Position numbers and translations under genes: made by a program. DNA of 64,000 nucleotides from Cryphonectria parasitica EP155 (Eukaryota; Ascomycota; Sordariomycetes; Diaporthales; Cryphonectriaceae), in assembly GCF_011745365.1 (NCBI RefSeq), contig NW_024468909.1, forward strand, positions 4,030,001 through 4,094,000, in the 5' to 3' direction. Positions 1-11,023 of the stretch are shown one piece after another (position 1 is the first letter of the stretch; the number at the start of each line of letters is the position of its first letter). Under the pieces are notes generated by a model. The model was not told where the DNA came from. It ran no database searches and saw nothing but the letters and a program-made list of their open reading frames with translations.

Positions 1-2650
1 TCGTTCCATACTCCATTTCCGAGAAGGGAGCGCCGTATGCGTTCGAGCGCCGCTGCAGCGTCCTTAGCACCTCGCACATGAGCGATCAGCCTGATGCCGG
101 ACTGCGTCCTCTCCAGAATGTCTCTGATAAGATAAGAGCCCAGGAACCCAGTAGCACCGGTGAGGAAGATGGTCAGGCCGCTAGAGGACCCGATAGAGTC
201 TGCGTCTGCAGACTGGTACTTCTCTGGAAGAGTGGCAATCAACTCGTCCAGAGACCTGGCATAAGCAGGCACGCCGTCCTCGGCGGCCTCGCTTGTACCA
301 CTCTTGCCCTTCTCCACCTGTGCAGCAAAACCTGCCAGGGTCGGGAACTCGTACAGAGTATTGATTGAGACGTCCACGCCCAGATCCTTGCGGGTGGTCA
401 GAAGAAGCTGCTGGGCCAACAGAGAGTGTCCACCCAGGTCGAAAAAGCTTTGATCCCGCCTGATGGTCTTGGGGTTCAAACCACGCACGAGTTCTGCCCA
501 TTTCTCAGCGACTGCCCTCTCGGCCTCGGTCAGAGACTCCCAGTACTGCAGGTCTTCTTCTGATGCCTCCTCCGTCCGCTCAGCCACATCAGGGAAGGGT
601 AGGTTGGGCTTGTCAACCTTGCCGTTGGGGTTTAGCGGCAGCTTGTTAAGTACGATATAAATCGTAGGCACCGCGTAGACTGGCAGACGTGACTTCAAGT
701 GATCTCGGACCTCTGTCTGCATCCGTCTGTACTTCTTCAGGTAGACTCTGACGGACCCCATCTCGACACCCTCATCATCCACATCCTCCAGCTTGTACGT
801 CGAAAGCCATTTCTCCCATTCCTTTTGTTCAGGAACCACGTAGCTGACCAGGGTCGGCTCTTCATTTCGATCTCTTCGGACGAGGGTCTTGCAGTCCCGG
901 ATCAGCGAGTGTTGGCTCAAGTTGCTGTCGATGTCGTTCAGCTCGATGCGGAAACCTCGAATCTTGACCTGGTCGTCGGCCCGGCCGGTACACTCGACAT
1001 CCCCTGACTCCAGGTATCGACCAAGATCACCAGTCCGGTAGAGTCTGTCCCGAGGACCCTGGTAGTACTTTCGCCATGGCTCGTTCTTGTTGTTCTTGGC
1101 GTCCAGCTCAACCCACTTCTGGTTGTCGACGAACCAGTTGACGAGAAACTTCTCCTTGTTCTTCTCCTCATCTCCAAGGTAGCCCTCAGCGAGACCAGCA
1201 GCACGGCAGTAGATCTCACCTACCTCGCCCACCTGGCACATCCGGCCTCGGTCCTCGCGGCTGACGACCAGCAGCTGCACATTCTGCATACCCTTACCGG
1301 CGGGAACAGTATCCTTGAGCTTGTCCAGGTAGTCAGGGTCCCTGGCGGCGCTGGGGATCTCGTAGTAGCTCACTGCTCGCTGGGTCTCGGTTGTTCCGTA
1401 CATGTTGATAATGTTGGCATTCACCGCCAGTCGCCTGAGCACACGACAGTCTCTTGTTGTCAGGACGTCCCCGACGAAGAAGACGTTCTGCAGACTTGGA
1501 AATTCGGCTGTTGCGCCACCGACAAGGATCTGACCCATAGCTGGTGTCAAGTGGCTGACGGTTGGCTTGTGCTCCCCCATCCACTCTGCCAGCTTCTCGT
1601 GCTGGATATCCTCCCTCGACGGCACGAGCAATTGCGCCCCCAGAAACAAGGGCGTGAAGACATCCCTCTGCACGGGATCGTGAGCGATACCAGACAGGAG
1701 AGTGAACCTGCTCTCCGACGTGAGGTTAAAGCGCTCGGACATCCAGGTATAGTACTTGGTCAAGCTGAAGTGGCGACCAAGCACGCCCTTGGGGCGTCCC
1801 TCGCTTCCAGAGGTGAACGACAGGGTGGGATTTGAGTCTGGACCCACGACGACATCTGGGGGAGCCGCCGCCTTTCCTCTGGCGCCCCCAAAGACATCCT
1901 TCCCATCGACCTCACCACCAGCAAGGTATCCATCATCTCGGATGCGGAGGTCTGGCACTTCTGCCTTGAGCTGCAACGACTCGTCGATGTAGCTCTGGAC
2001 AAGAGACGCCAGGGGTCCGTTCTCATCCGTGGCTCGGCCGATCCGAATGAGAGCTCGCGGCTGGGAAACTTCCAGGTAGACCTTGAGAACAGTGAGCGTC
2101 TAGCAAGGAAAACAGTATAGAGAATGGAACCCTTGTTCTAGACATAGAAAAAGCAAAGGTTTGCCTAACAGTTTGCCTGTCCCAAGTTCCTGAGTGGCCC
2201 ACCTGGCCCAAGCAGTGTAGCGACTCACCTGTTGACGAGCTGGAGGGTATGCCGGGTCTAACACGGTCATAGTAGCACCAGAAGCCTAACGATATTGTGA
2301 GTGTAAGTCGATGTTTACCCTCTCAAGGAATAGAGGAGAACAGAAGTACAATTGAAAAGACTCACCAATGTGCCCATCATACAAACGACCAGGTCCACCG
2401 ACCGATGCGCCCAGATCATGACCACATCCCCATTCGTAACGCCTGCATCATGCAGGTAGTGAGCGAGGACATTGGAGGCCTCGTAGATTTGGCGATAGGT
2501 GAACCTCCTCTCTGGCGTTGTCGACGTCTTGGTCTCGACGACGCATGTGCTGTCGGGGCTCCTCTCAACTGAGGCCCTGAAGCGCTCGTGGATGGGGCCG
2601 ACAAAACCTGACCAGTCAAGGTCTACGGTAGGATCAGGAAGCTGTGACAT
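1..2650 (-). CDS. lys2: L-2-aminoadipate reductase large subunit Lys2 (3' end beyond window)
   Basis: This enzyme adenylates L-2-aminoadipate, loads it on a phosphopantetheine arm and reduces it with NADPH to the semialdehyde in the fungal lysine pathway. Exons are 2366-2650, 2229-2285 and 2081 (or 2099) down to the left edge, where the frame stays open. The N-terminus MSQLPDPTVDLDWSGF is typical of fungal Lys2. The adenylation core SGSEGRPKGVLGRH, the carrier site DLGGHS (about residue 664) and the start of the reductase Rossmann fold LTGATGFLGSYL (about residue 760) follow in order. About 807 of roughly 1180 residues are inside. The third exon has two possible acceptors 18 nt apart; position 2081 gives the family-like ARQQVYLEVSQPRAL. 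It diverges from the GPI13 gene across 1.3 kb. A small NRPS-like reductase shares the A-T-R layout, but the N-terminus fits Lys2 best. Confidence 0.95.
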
Positions 2651-3947
2651 GGTTCTCTGCAGGTTCCCCGGATGTGAGGAGTGGTGATTGCCAATTGAGA
2701 ACCAGTTTCAAGTTGTAGGTGGAAGCAATTGATGGAATAGAAAATTTTGGAAACTCCCATTTGGGTGACTAACACGATCCAAGGCCCAGCAGGCGCTCCC
2801 GTCAAAGCTTCCAAAATCCTTGCCGAATATGATGCATAGGGATCCGACTGCGGAGGCTGGAGGGGCATCTGGTGCAGGCTCTAGTGGCGTCACTGCATTA
2901 AGTAAGCCTGCCCAGGTACCGTCCCTGTCACTGCAAGTCACCATAGTCCTAACCCTCTTTCCTTCCTCTACTACAAAGAGCTTTGCCTAGGCCTGCATAC
3001 ATCAGAGAATTGAAATCATTGGAGACTTAGAATTCATCCATCACTTCATATGTACTCTGCAAGCCTGAGGCATGATGCTGGAGCTATGTCATGTCATTCA
3101 GCTGCAGAGTCTCAACATAATTGATTCCAGGGCAGTGAGATGTGACGCTGCTCATCAAGCAAGCCACCATAGCAAGAGATCACTATTAGCTCATGCTAAC
3201 AACTCGGCACGGCCCGCTGTGAAAAGACACAGATGTAAGATGCTTGGGGGAGAAGAAAAGAATTGAAGAGACAAGGAAGTCTTCATAAGATGTGTAGTGT
3301 ACTTGGACATCTGTTATTGGGCTGTAATACCAGTATATGTATGAGGTGGCTACTATCAAAATAAGATTAGAGTATTGAGGATTGAGCCAGAATGGAGTTT
3401 GAGGTGGGAGAGAGCGAGCAGTGTCAGGGTTTAGATGGGCGTGGGCCGAACTAGACTTGGGAATCATCGTAGTACTAGTAGCATAATTGCAATCAGTACA
3501 GCAACTACTCATAAAGCAAGGGAGGGAAATAAGTTGGAGGTGGGGGGGGGGGTTAATGGCAAATTAGAAGGGGCGCGTAAGCCAGTATAAAGACTGTAAA
3601 ATGAAGTTCCAGGTACATGTTCATGCTAACATTGCTAAGAGACTATACTGGTAAGCTTAGGGGTCCTTACTGGGTGTGCCTGTCCACTGCTCATGGCAAA
3701 GGGCAATACAAAAAGAACGTGGGGCAGTTTAGTGGAGAGCTGTGGACTCCTCAACCAGCTTCAATGCTCCAGCTCCAACGTCCCCCAGAACCAAATCAAA
3801 TCCCAAATCACGACGACGCCTTGTTCGATTCCCCTCGCTCATCCTTCTTTTCCTGAGCCATTTACTTCACTTCCAATTATGTCGTTATAAATTCAACAGC
3901 TTTTCGACGCCAATCTCCCCTCCTTCGTTCCCTCCCAAGTAGGCACA
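2651..3947. other. Divergent intergenic region lys2 / GPI13
   Basis: This 1.3-kb spacer must hold both promoters. It contains no convincing reading frame. An 11-base G run sits at 3542-3552, and a CT-rich tract lies just before the GPI13 start, as is usual for fungal core promoters. I saw no clear lysine-pathway regulator site. Confidence 0.6.
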
Positions 3948-6900
3948 ATGCCGCCCCGCAATCCTCGATCTACCGACCGCTCGAAACCCCCTCCCACAGA
4001 CTACAACACCATCGCCGCACAATTCGCAGCAGCCAAGCGCCGACAGCAGGCTGAGGGGGTCAATGAGAAGAATGAGGACACAGCTGAGGAGAATCAGCGC
4101 GCCAGTGCCCTCAAGAGACAACGTGCAGCCCTCGAATTGCGTCGGAAGGCCGCATACGAGCGACGTTGGAGGTGGACAGTCGGCTTCTGGGTCTGGATGC
4201 TGTGCATACACGCCATTGGCATAGCATATTTCACGTCTGGATTCCTTCTGACGCGCCTTGTTCTCGACGAGAAGTCCAACTGCACTATCAATCCCGTAGA
4301 GGCCACGACGACAGGAGATCTGAGTGTGTTGTCGGACTGGACGGGCCGGGGTACAGTCGAGGGTGGATGCTGGCACCCCAAGACGTTTGAGCGGGCAGTG
4401 GTGGTCATCATCGACGCATTGCGATATGACTTTACCGTGCCGGTGGAGGACGATGCCGAATTCCACAATGCCTTTCCCTTTATGTACGAGACCGCTTTGA
4501 ACTCTCCAAATCATGCCTTCCTGCGGCCCTTCATTGCAGACCCGCCGACAGCGACCATGCAGAGGCTGAAGGGGCTGACGACCGGAACGTTGCCGACGTT
4601 CATCGATATCGGAAGCAGCTTTGCGGGTACGGCCATCGAGGAAGACAACCTGCTCATACAATTACGGGACGCCGGGAAGAAGATTGTTCACCTTGGAGAT
4701 GATACCTGGGAAGCCTTATTTCCTGGATATTTCGAGCCCAATATTAGCAGGGCTTACGACAGTTTCAATGTCTGGGACCTCCACTCTGTTGACAATGGTG
4801 TCCTGGAGCATATCTTTCCGCTTGTGACGCCGGAAAGAAAGGGAGAGTGGGATTTGCTCATTGGACATCTGCTGGGCGTTGATCACGCTGGCCACCGCTA
4901 CGGTCCTGCCCATAGTGCCATGACGGCCAAGCTCCGTCAGATGGACGGTTTCATCCGAGATCTGACCGAGAAAATAGACGACGACACGGTTCTGATCGTA
5001 ATGGGTGACCATGGCATGGACCCCAAAGGTGACCACGGCGGCGAGAGCGATGATGAGATCGAGGCTGCTCTATGGATGTACTCCAAGAAGCCTGTTTTTG
5101 GCCGGACGAGACCCGAATTCGTCATCCCTCCGTCCACAGCCAAAACCAGGCCCGTCAATCAGATTGACCTTGTCCCGACTCTGGCTCTATTGCTCGGCAT
5201 CCCCATCCCTTACAATAACCTGGGCGCGCCTATCGAGGAGGCCTTTGCTGGCAAAAAGGGCGACGCTTGGAATTCTCTGGCATCTGCGGTGCGCGTCGCG
5301 GCTTCTGGGATTCAGCGATATCAGGCATCCTATTTTGCGGCCCGGGGAATCGACCAAAAGATCGAGGCCGGGTCGCCTAATGAGTTCTTCCAAGGCGCCG
5401 AGAAGGTGTTGAGAGACCATTCTTGGGGCAGATCCTACGAGACGGTATACTCTGCTTTCAGGGACTACCAGGAGGAAAACCTGAAAGTGTGCAAGAGCCT
5501 ATGGGCCAGATTCGATGTCCCTAACATGATCATCGGCTTGGTGATTACTGGCCTGGGCCTGCTTGCACTGGTCATATATATCACCAGGGATGACGACGAC
5601 GATCTCGCCGAGTTGGACGACTTCGAGCTGGATATGGCAGAGCAGAAGCTGGAGGTCGAAGACGGCAAGGCGGATCTGGATATGCCCTCGTATCAGACGT
5701 CCCCCAAGACAGCTGTCAAAGCTGCTCTGGCCGGTGCTGTTCCAGGCGGTGTGCTGGGCACCACCTACGCCGCCTTCACGAAGGCGGATGACTACCGTCT
5801 CGGTGCTGCCTCGGCTGGACTTGCAAGCACAGCGATGGTCATAATAGCACTATTGAGAAAACGTTTCGTCGTCCCGTTTCCATCCAACATTTGGGGCTGG
5901 CTGGCAGCCACTTTCACAATAAGCCAGTCTATTGGCTTCGCTTCCAACTCGTACACCATTTGGGAAGACTCCATTCTCCTCTTCTTTGTCACCACATTTG
6001 GCCTGGCAAACGCATTGGCCGCCTTGAACATCGAACACAAGCAAAACCGCTACCTCGCCATCTACCACTCAATCCTGTTTGTCGTACTCGGACGTGTCGC
6101 TTCTTTTTCGAAACTCTGTCGTGACGAGCAGTACCCTTTCTGCAAGACCACTTATTACGCATCTTCAACGTCTTCGACGTCGGCACCATGGCACCTGGTT
6201 ATCCCGTTTGCCGTCTTCGCTATTCTCCCTTCGATCATCAAAGCGTACTATATACCCACACGATCCTATCATGGCCTGGCGCCCACATGGATCAGCTACG
6301 CACTTCGTATCACTCTGTTCCTGTCAGCAGTGTACTGGACCATAGACACAGCAGACAGCGCGAACTGGATTTCTTCCTTGCCCGCAGGCATCCTCAAATA
6401 CATGAGCGTGTACACTGCGCAACTCGCCCTTGGAATCGCCCTCGTCGCAGGTGTCACCGCATTCATCTGGGCTCCTCCATGTATCAACATCATCACGACA
6501 TCTGCAGACCCCAAGAGAGCACAGATCGTGGTCCTGGGCTACGGCAACGCCAATGGTGCGCGGTACCTTCTGCTCCCCATCAATATCATGGCCGCCTGTA
6601 TCCTACTTTCCAAGCCTATGGGCGGCGGCGCCATTGCCCTCATGATGTGGCAGGTATTGTCTCTCGTGGAGCTCCTCGACCTCAACGACATCGCCGGTGA
6701 GACCATCGGCCCCGTGATGCTAGGCCTGCTGGGCAACTTCCACTATTTCAAGACGGGTCACCAGGCCCTATTCAGCAGCATCCAGTGGGACGCAGCATTC
6801 ATTCCGCTGTTCACGCTGCGATACCCGTGGAGCCCGCTGGTGGTTGCCATGAACCACCTTGCGGGGCAAATACTCGCTGCGGCGTGTGTGCCACTGGTTG

Positions 6901-7178
6901 TATTGTGGAAGACGGGGCCGAAGCGCAAGGGCGTGCTGGAGGGCGTCAGTCGAGCGCTGGGTGTGTTTGTGACATTTTTTGCCGTGGAGAGCTTGGCGAC
7001 CATGGCCTGGGCCGGGTACCTGCGGCGGCATCTCATGCTGTACCGGGTGTTTTGCCCGCGTTTCATGATGGCTGCCCTGGTGCTGTTGGTCGTAGATCTC
7101 GTGGGGATCTTGGTGGCGCTTACAGGAGTCAGGATCAATACTCTGGCCATCGGGGAGGCGTTTGGCCTGGCTGATTAG
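3948..7178 (+). CDS. GPI13: GPI ethanolamine phosphate transferase 3 (PIG-O/Gpi13)
   Basis: This ER-membrane enzyme adds ethanolamine phosphate to the third mannose of the GPI anchor precursor, the site later joined to proteins. The 1076-residue protein is encoded without introns. A first membrane helix (about residues 80-102) is followed by a lumenal alkaline-phosphatase-like domain. That domain carries VVVIIDALRYDF (about 150), the active-site region TTGTLPTF (about 210), GVDHAGHRYGP, and the metal ligands GDHGMDPKGDHGG (about 353-366). From about residue 527 to the end it is a chain of hydrophobic helices, as in PIG-O. An acidic stretch (DDDDDLAELDDFELD) lies in the loop after the second helix. 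Length and motif spacing match Gpi13 better than Mcd4 (PIG-N) or Gpi7 (PIG-G). Confidence 0.92.
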   Translation: MPPRNPRSTDRSKPPPTDYNTIAAQFAAAKRRQQAEGVNEKNEDTAEENQRASALKRQRAALELRRKAAYERRWRWTVGFWVWMLCIHAIGIAYFTSGFLLTRLVLDEKSNCTINPVEATTTGDLSVLSDWTGRGTVEGGCWHPKTFERAVVVIIDALRYDFTVPVEDDAEFHNAFPFMYETALNSPNHAFLRPFIADPPTATMQRLKGLTTGTLPTFIDIGSSFAGTAIEEDNLLIQLRDAGKKIVHLGDDTWEALFPGYFEPNISRAYDSFNVWDLHSVDNGVLEHIFPLVTPERKGEWDLLIGHLLGVDHAGHRYGPAHSAMTAKLRQMDGFIRDLTEKIDDDTVLIVMGDHGMDPKGDHGGESDDEIEAALWMYSKKPVFGRTRPEFVIPPSTAKTRPVNQIDLVPTLALLLGIPIPYNNLGAPIEEAFAGKKGDAWNSLASAVRVAASGIQRYQASYFAARGIDQKIEAGSPNEFFQGAEKVLRDHSWGRSYETVYSAFRDYQEENLKVCKSLWARFDVPNMIIGLVITGLGLLALVIYITRDDDDDLAELDDFELDMAEQKLEVEDGKADLDMPSYQTSPKTAVKAALAGAVPGGVLGTTYAAFTKADDYRLGAASAGLASTAMVIIALLRKRFVVPFPSNIWGWLAATFTISQSIGFASNSYTIWEDSILLFFVTTFGLANALAALNIEHKQNRYLAIYHSILFVVLGRVASFSKLCRDEQYPFCKTTYYASSTSSTSAPWHLVIPFAVFAILPSIIKAYYIPTRSYHGLAPTWISYALRITLFLSAVYWTIDTADSANWISSLPAGILKYMSVYTAQLALGIALVAGVTAFIWAPPCINIITTSADPKRAQIVVLGYGNANGARYLLLPINIMAACILLSKPMGGGAIALMMWQVLSLVELLDLNDIAGETIGPVMLGLLGNFHYFKTGHQALFSSIQWDAAFIPLFTLRYPWSPLVVAMNHLAGQILAAACVPLVVLWKTGPKRKGVLEGVSRALGVFVTFFAVESLATMAWAGYLRRHLMLYRVFCPRFMMAALVLLVVDLVGILVALTGVRINTLAIGEAFGLAD

Positions 7179-7742
7179 AATGTGTATGTGTTTGTCTTAT
7201 GGTAGGCATGGCCATCTGATTAGGACCGCAACTTTTTTGTTATGGCAATTACGGCTGGATATAGAAAGAAGAAGGGAAACAGCTACTTAAGTACTTAATA
7301 GCCTCCTCTGCATTCTCGGCGAATAAAGAAAGGGTCTCTTCAGATCAAGTGCCCTCAGGCTGTTGATTTTGATTTCGTCTCTCTTATCCCCCTCCCCGAT
7401 CCCCTTCTTTGGGCACGAAAGAATGGGGGCTTAGAATTACGGGCCGTAGGCGTCAAAGATAGATGCCCTGGAAATTTTTATCAAACTCTGTGTAGGAGAG
7501 TATTAATTGTACCTAGCTAGTCGAGATGTATAAAATGAGAGATATACGAAATTATAATAACAGAAAAAAGCGAAAACAAAAATCTAGGGATATCAAATCG
7601 TCTCACCCATGCTCTGCTCAGAAAACAATCCAAACACATACTACAATAGGAAAGAATAAGGAAGGATGAAGACCAGCAAGAGACTCAAACACCAATCAAG
7701 TCTATCTACACACTCCCTGACGTTAAGAAATCGAAACACCCT
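7179..7742. terminator. Shared 3' region of convergent GPI13 and SGNH genes
   Basis: An AT-rich 564-bp spacer lies between two convergent genes. An AATAAA hexamer at about 7322-7327, roughly 145 nt after the GPI13 stop, is a candidate poly(A) signal. The 14-mer CTACTTAAGTACTT at 7283-7296 recurs at 30731. No reading frame looks coding. Confidence 0.5.
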
Positions 7743-9095
7743 TTACAGCCCATATTCTCTCCAGATGTCATAGATATGGTCCCGAATCGCCTCACATCCC
7801 ATAGTGCGAGGATGAAACGTCTTCCCATAGCTCGTGGGAACCCACCACATGCCATTCTGCGCCGTCACGCCCCCATACGCCGGGCGCAGTGAAGGGTCAC
7901 GGCTTTTCGCCACGGCCATGTAGCACAGCGCCAGCTCGCCCCAGTCGCCGGTAGCCTGTGCGTTGTGCAGGCAGGTCTGCGGGTTGACAAGTTCCGAGGC
8001 GGGCGACAGCATCATCATCGCGCCGTCATCGTCTGGAGGGGGGTGGTCGCTGTTTGGCGGGTCGCTGTTCGGCGGGTCGCCGTTGGTCCCGTTGGGCCAG
8101 GTCGTCTCGTTCCGCGCATTGTCGGGCCCGCCGACAAGGAAGAACCAGCTCTCAATGCGCTCATACGCAGGCTCCACGACCCCCGGCTCGCAGAAGCGGT
8201 GGCCTTCAAAGAGCGCGTTGTAGTCCGCAAACAGCACCCGCGGGCGAGGACCACGGAACCGTGCGGCGGCGCGGGCGACGGCCCTACGCAACTTGTCGTT
8301 GGCGGCGTCGACAAGAGCATTCATACGGCCCCGGATTTCGCGCGACAGCTTTGGGCCGCCCCACCAGACGCCGAGGGACATGGCATCGCACTCAGGTGTC
8401 TGGTCGTTGAAAAATCGGGCGTAACCCGTCACGGTGAGGCTGAAGAAGGGCCGCTTTTCCCAGGCGACGGCGTCGAGGATCTCGTGGAGGATGATTTCAA
8501 GCCTGTGCTCGAAAACGCCGCTGGCAAGGGCGGCGTCACTGGCGGCCAGGGCGGCGGCGCAGGTTCCGCTGTAGAAGGAGTAGAAGCGGAAGATGCAGGC
8601 GTTCATGACGTTGAAAAAGCCCAGGTCGTTGCCGCCGATGGAGAGTGTGGCGAAATCGAGAGGGAGAGAGGTGTTGATGGCGTCGATCTGGCTGGACGGG
8701 TCAACGCCGGAGAGGAGGTCGGTGGTCACGGCGCCGGTGCACGACAGCCATTGGAAGGAGGTGTTGGTCCCTGTGGTATTGTCCAAGTCTGCGTGGAGGA
8801 GGAGAGGGTAGCCATGTTGACCTCGTCGGCAGTCTCCTTCCGAGACGAGATACTGCCCGTCGAGGCCAGTACCGATACCTGCAGAATAGGAATCGCCGAG
8901 TGCGACGAAGCCCCGAGAATGCCGGTACGAGGGCGGAGAAAAGAGAGGATTGGGCTGTGCGTTCAGGCTGAAGATGTGTTGTTGGCCGCTATTATCATCG
9001 TTGGCCCGGCCACGAGGTAAGAGAGATGCCGCGTGGCATATTGATGTAGAGATGGCAGCAGAGAAAAGGAATAATTTGCGCATTATTATAAACAA
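7743..9095 (-). CDS. Secreted SGNH/GDSL-family esterase or lipase
   Basis: This is a predicted secreted ester hydrolase of the SGNH fold, 450 residues, single exon. It begins with a hydrophobic signal peptide (about residues 1-22, ending near SICHA); Met5 is an alternative start. Block I, FVALGDSYSAGIG, carries the nucleophile Ser near residue 68. The oxyanion-hole block LSIGGNDLGF is near residue 152, and the C-terminal FHPRTMGCEA supplies the His near residue 426. The form resembles the bacterial scabies-esterase type rather than plant GDSL lipases. A low-complexity Pro/Asn/Asp insert (repeated NSDPP) follows the middle of the domain. Substrate cannot be told from sequence; cutin, suberin or lipid esters are possible. 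A 351-residue open frame on the other strand is its shadow. Confidence 0.85.
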   Translation of the reverse strand: MFIIMRKLFLFSAAISTSICHAASLLPRGRANDDNSGQQHIFSLNAQPNPLFSPPSYRHSRGFVALGDSYSAGIGTGLDGQYLVSEGDCRRGQHGYPLLLHADLDNTTGTNTSFQWLSCTGAVTTDLLSGVDPSSQIDAINTSLPLDFATLSIGGNDLGFFNVMNACIFRFYSFYSGTCAAALAASDAALASGVFEHRLEIILHEILDAVAWEKRPFFSLTVTGYARFFNDQTPECDAMSLGVWWGGPKLSREIRGRMNALVDAANDKLRRAVARAAARFRGPRPRVLFADYNALFEGHRFCEPGVVEPAYERIESWFFLVGGPDNARNETTWPNGTNGDPPNSDPPNSDHPPPDDDGAMMMLSPASELVNPQTCLHNAQATGDWGELALCYMAVAKSRDPSLRPAYGGVTAQNGMWWVPTSYGKTFHPRTMGCEAIRDHIYDIWREYGL

Positions 9096-9831
9096 GTCTT
9101 GTCCTTAGACATTGATCTTGATTTTCATTCGTGTCGCAGAATCAACAACGCCTTTCGAGAAGTTGAACTGGACTGCCACCAATAAGGAGATAGCAGGATA
9201 TAAGCACCCAGCATTGTGGTGAGGATGCAAGGCAGCAGCAGATAAGGGAAGGCACATAAGCACTAGGTATGACCAAGTTGGTGATGGTGTGGTGGCAGGT
9301 AGTACTTACTTATTTCGTACAAGATGCAGTAACTAACAGGGCCTCTTTAGCGCTTCTGCAGTCTTACTTGACCTCCGGAGCCAAGGAGTTGAGCACATGT
9401 TTCCTGTTCAGAGCAGGAATAACGATGGTATGTGAAGTATTAAGAAAGTACATGAGATGAGTTGATTAGGTGGACCTAGAGTAGATCTGAGAAGCGAAAC
9501 ACATCATGCAGATATCATTCAAACGTTCCGTTTCCATTTATCTATTTATTTATTTTGCAACTTACCCTAGACTTCAAATCAAAAATCCAAACTTTGTTAG
9601 GCAGTGTCGACCCTGCAGGTTGCCGGCCTGACAGTGTCATGCATGGTATCCACGCCTTTGGGGTGCACTTGCCCTCCCAAAAAAACAATGCAATATTGAA
9701 ATCTCACACAATCATCGTCTTCACTTCTGTGGGAGAGGAACCAGCTTGAGTGCCAATTGTGGCCCGCATCTGACCAACCCAGGAGAGATATCCGTCTCCT
9801 CATTTAATTTCAGTGTCTTTGCCCAGCAGCC
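9096..9831. other. Divergent intergenic region SGNH esterase / EBP isomerase
   Basis: This 736-bp spacer lies between divergent starts and is AT-rich around 9530-9590. I see no coding frame or strong motif; it presumably holds both promoters. Confidence 0.5.
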
Positions 9832-10899
9832 ATGGCTCAGGTCTTCGGTATCCCACCTCATCCATACTACCCACAGGATGCACACATCCCAAATTATGTT
9901 CCCAATACAAGCTCTCTCATCGAGCTGCTTGTCCGCCTGGCAAGCTTGCTGAGCATCACCGTCTTCACCGCACTATGGCTCGCGACAAGGTTCAACCCGA
10001 GGCTCTCTCTGGTCGACAAGACTGTGTTCGGCTGGTTCGTTTTATGTAAGTCCAAATTGCCCCTCGGTGGACTAATTTTCACCTCTCAAACCAGATTTGA
10101 ATCAGTGGTTGACATATACGCAGGTGGATCGCTGCACTGTTTCTTCGAGGGTACGTGTCGTCGGCTGAACTTGCCCTGCATCAAGCTCAGACCGACCCGA
10201 TGAGTTTGATGGCTTACTTACTATTGGAGGACTTGCCAGGTTATTTCTTGTATAACCATGCCACCCTCGCCAGTTCACAGGACCTCTTTGCTCAGTTGTG
10301 GAAAGAGTATGCACTGTCCGACTCTCGCTATCTGACGTCGGACCCCTTCATGCTCTGCGTCGAGGCCATCACAATCGTGAGTAGAAACGACAGCCCTTTC
10401 CTTTCCAGTACCTGGCCCCATGGAAGCAGGCTTCAACAAAACACACAGCACTAATGACTCACTCTGTAGGCCGTATGGGGACCCCTCAGTTTCGCAACAG
10501 CTGTATCGATCACCCGCACAGGCAGCCTGCGCTATCCCCTCCAGATCATCGTGAGCGTGGCACACCTGTATGGAGTGGCGCTGTACTACTCCACCTGCTA
10601 TGTCGAAGAGAAAACCAATGGTGTCATGTACAGTCGGCCCGAGTTCCAGTATTTCTGGGTCTACTTTGTTGGATTCAATGCCCCATGGGTACTTGTTCCT
10701 GCAGGTGAGTCGACGGTCGCTCTCTTCCACCGTGATTTGTACATGCGAGGAGGGCCTTGCTGATATGGCGGTGGTGACACTGCTGGAAGTCATCATTGTA
10801 CGTAGCATCCAGAACATCAACAAGTCGACTAGGGCGTTCGATAAGGTGGCCGCCACTCTAGACAGGAAGAGGGATAGATTGAAAGCTGCGTTTCAGTAG
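9832..10899 (+). CDS. EBP-family sterol delta8-delta7 isomerase-like protein
   Basis: This is an emopamil-binding-protein family member, a small ER membrane protein of the group that shifts the sterol C8 double bond to C7. Five exons join in phase: 9832-10045, 10124-10150 (only 27 nt), 10240-10376, 10470-10704 and 10790-10899, giving 240 residues. The family segments appear in order: a first helix (LVRLASLLSITVFTALWLA), GSLHCFFEGYF across exon junctions 2-3, NHATLASSQDLFAQLWKEY, DSRYLTSDPF, WGPLSF, YPLQIIVSVAHLYG and YFWVYFVGFNAPWVLVPA. His and Glu residues known to be important in EBP are present in the HxFFEG-type and KEY motifs. Fungal ergosterol synthesis normally uses the unrelated Erg2, so this may be a paralogous activity. 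The last acceptor (GAAG at 10789) is the least certain boundary. Confidence 0.87.
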
Positions 10900-11023
10900 C
10901 TGAGCATCCCATCTCAAAGCATCGGACTGAATGCAAACCAATCGGTGCCTTGATTCAACTTTAAAGAAATCGCTCATGAAACTCCCTGCCTTGTACGCCC
11001 GCGAAAATGCTGCAGCTCCGCTT

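Noticed and set aside
1..2650. NRPS-like secondary metabolite enzyme
   Set aside because: The A-T-R layout is shared, but the N-terminus and core motifs are those of Lys2, and no cluster genes lie nearby in the window.
7965..9020. 351-codon plus frame opposite the SGNH esterase
   Set aside because: Shadow of a high-G/C coding strand; the minus strand has signal peptide and all SGNH motifs.
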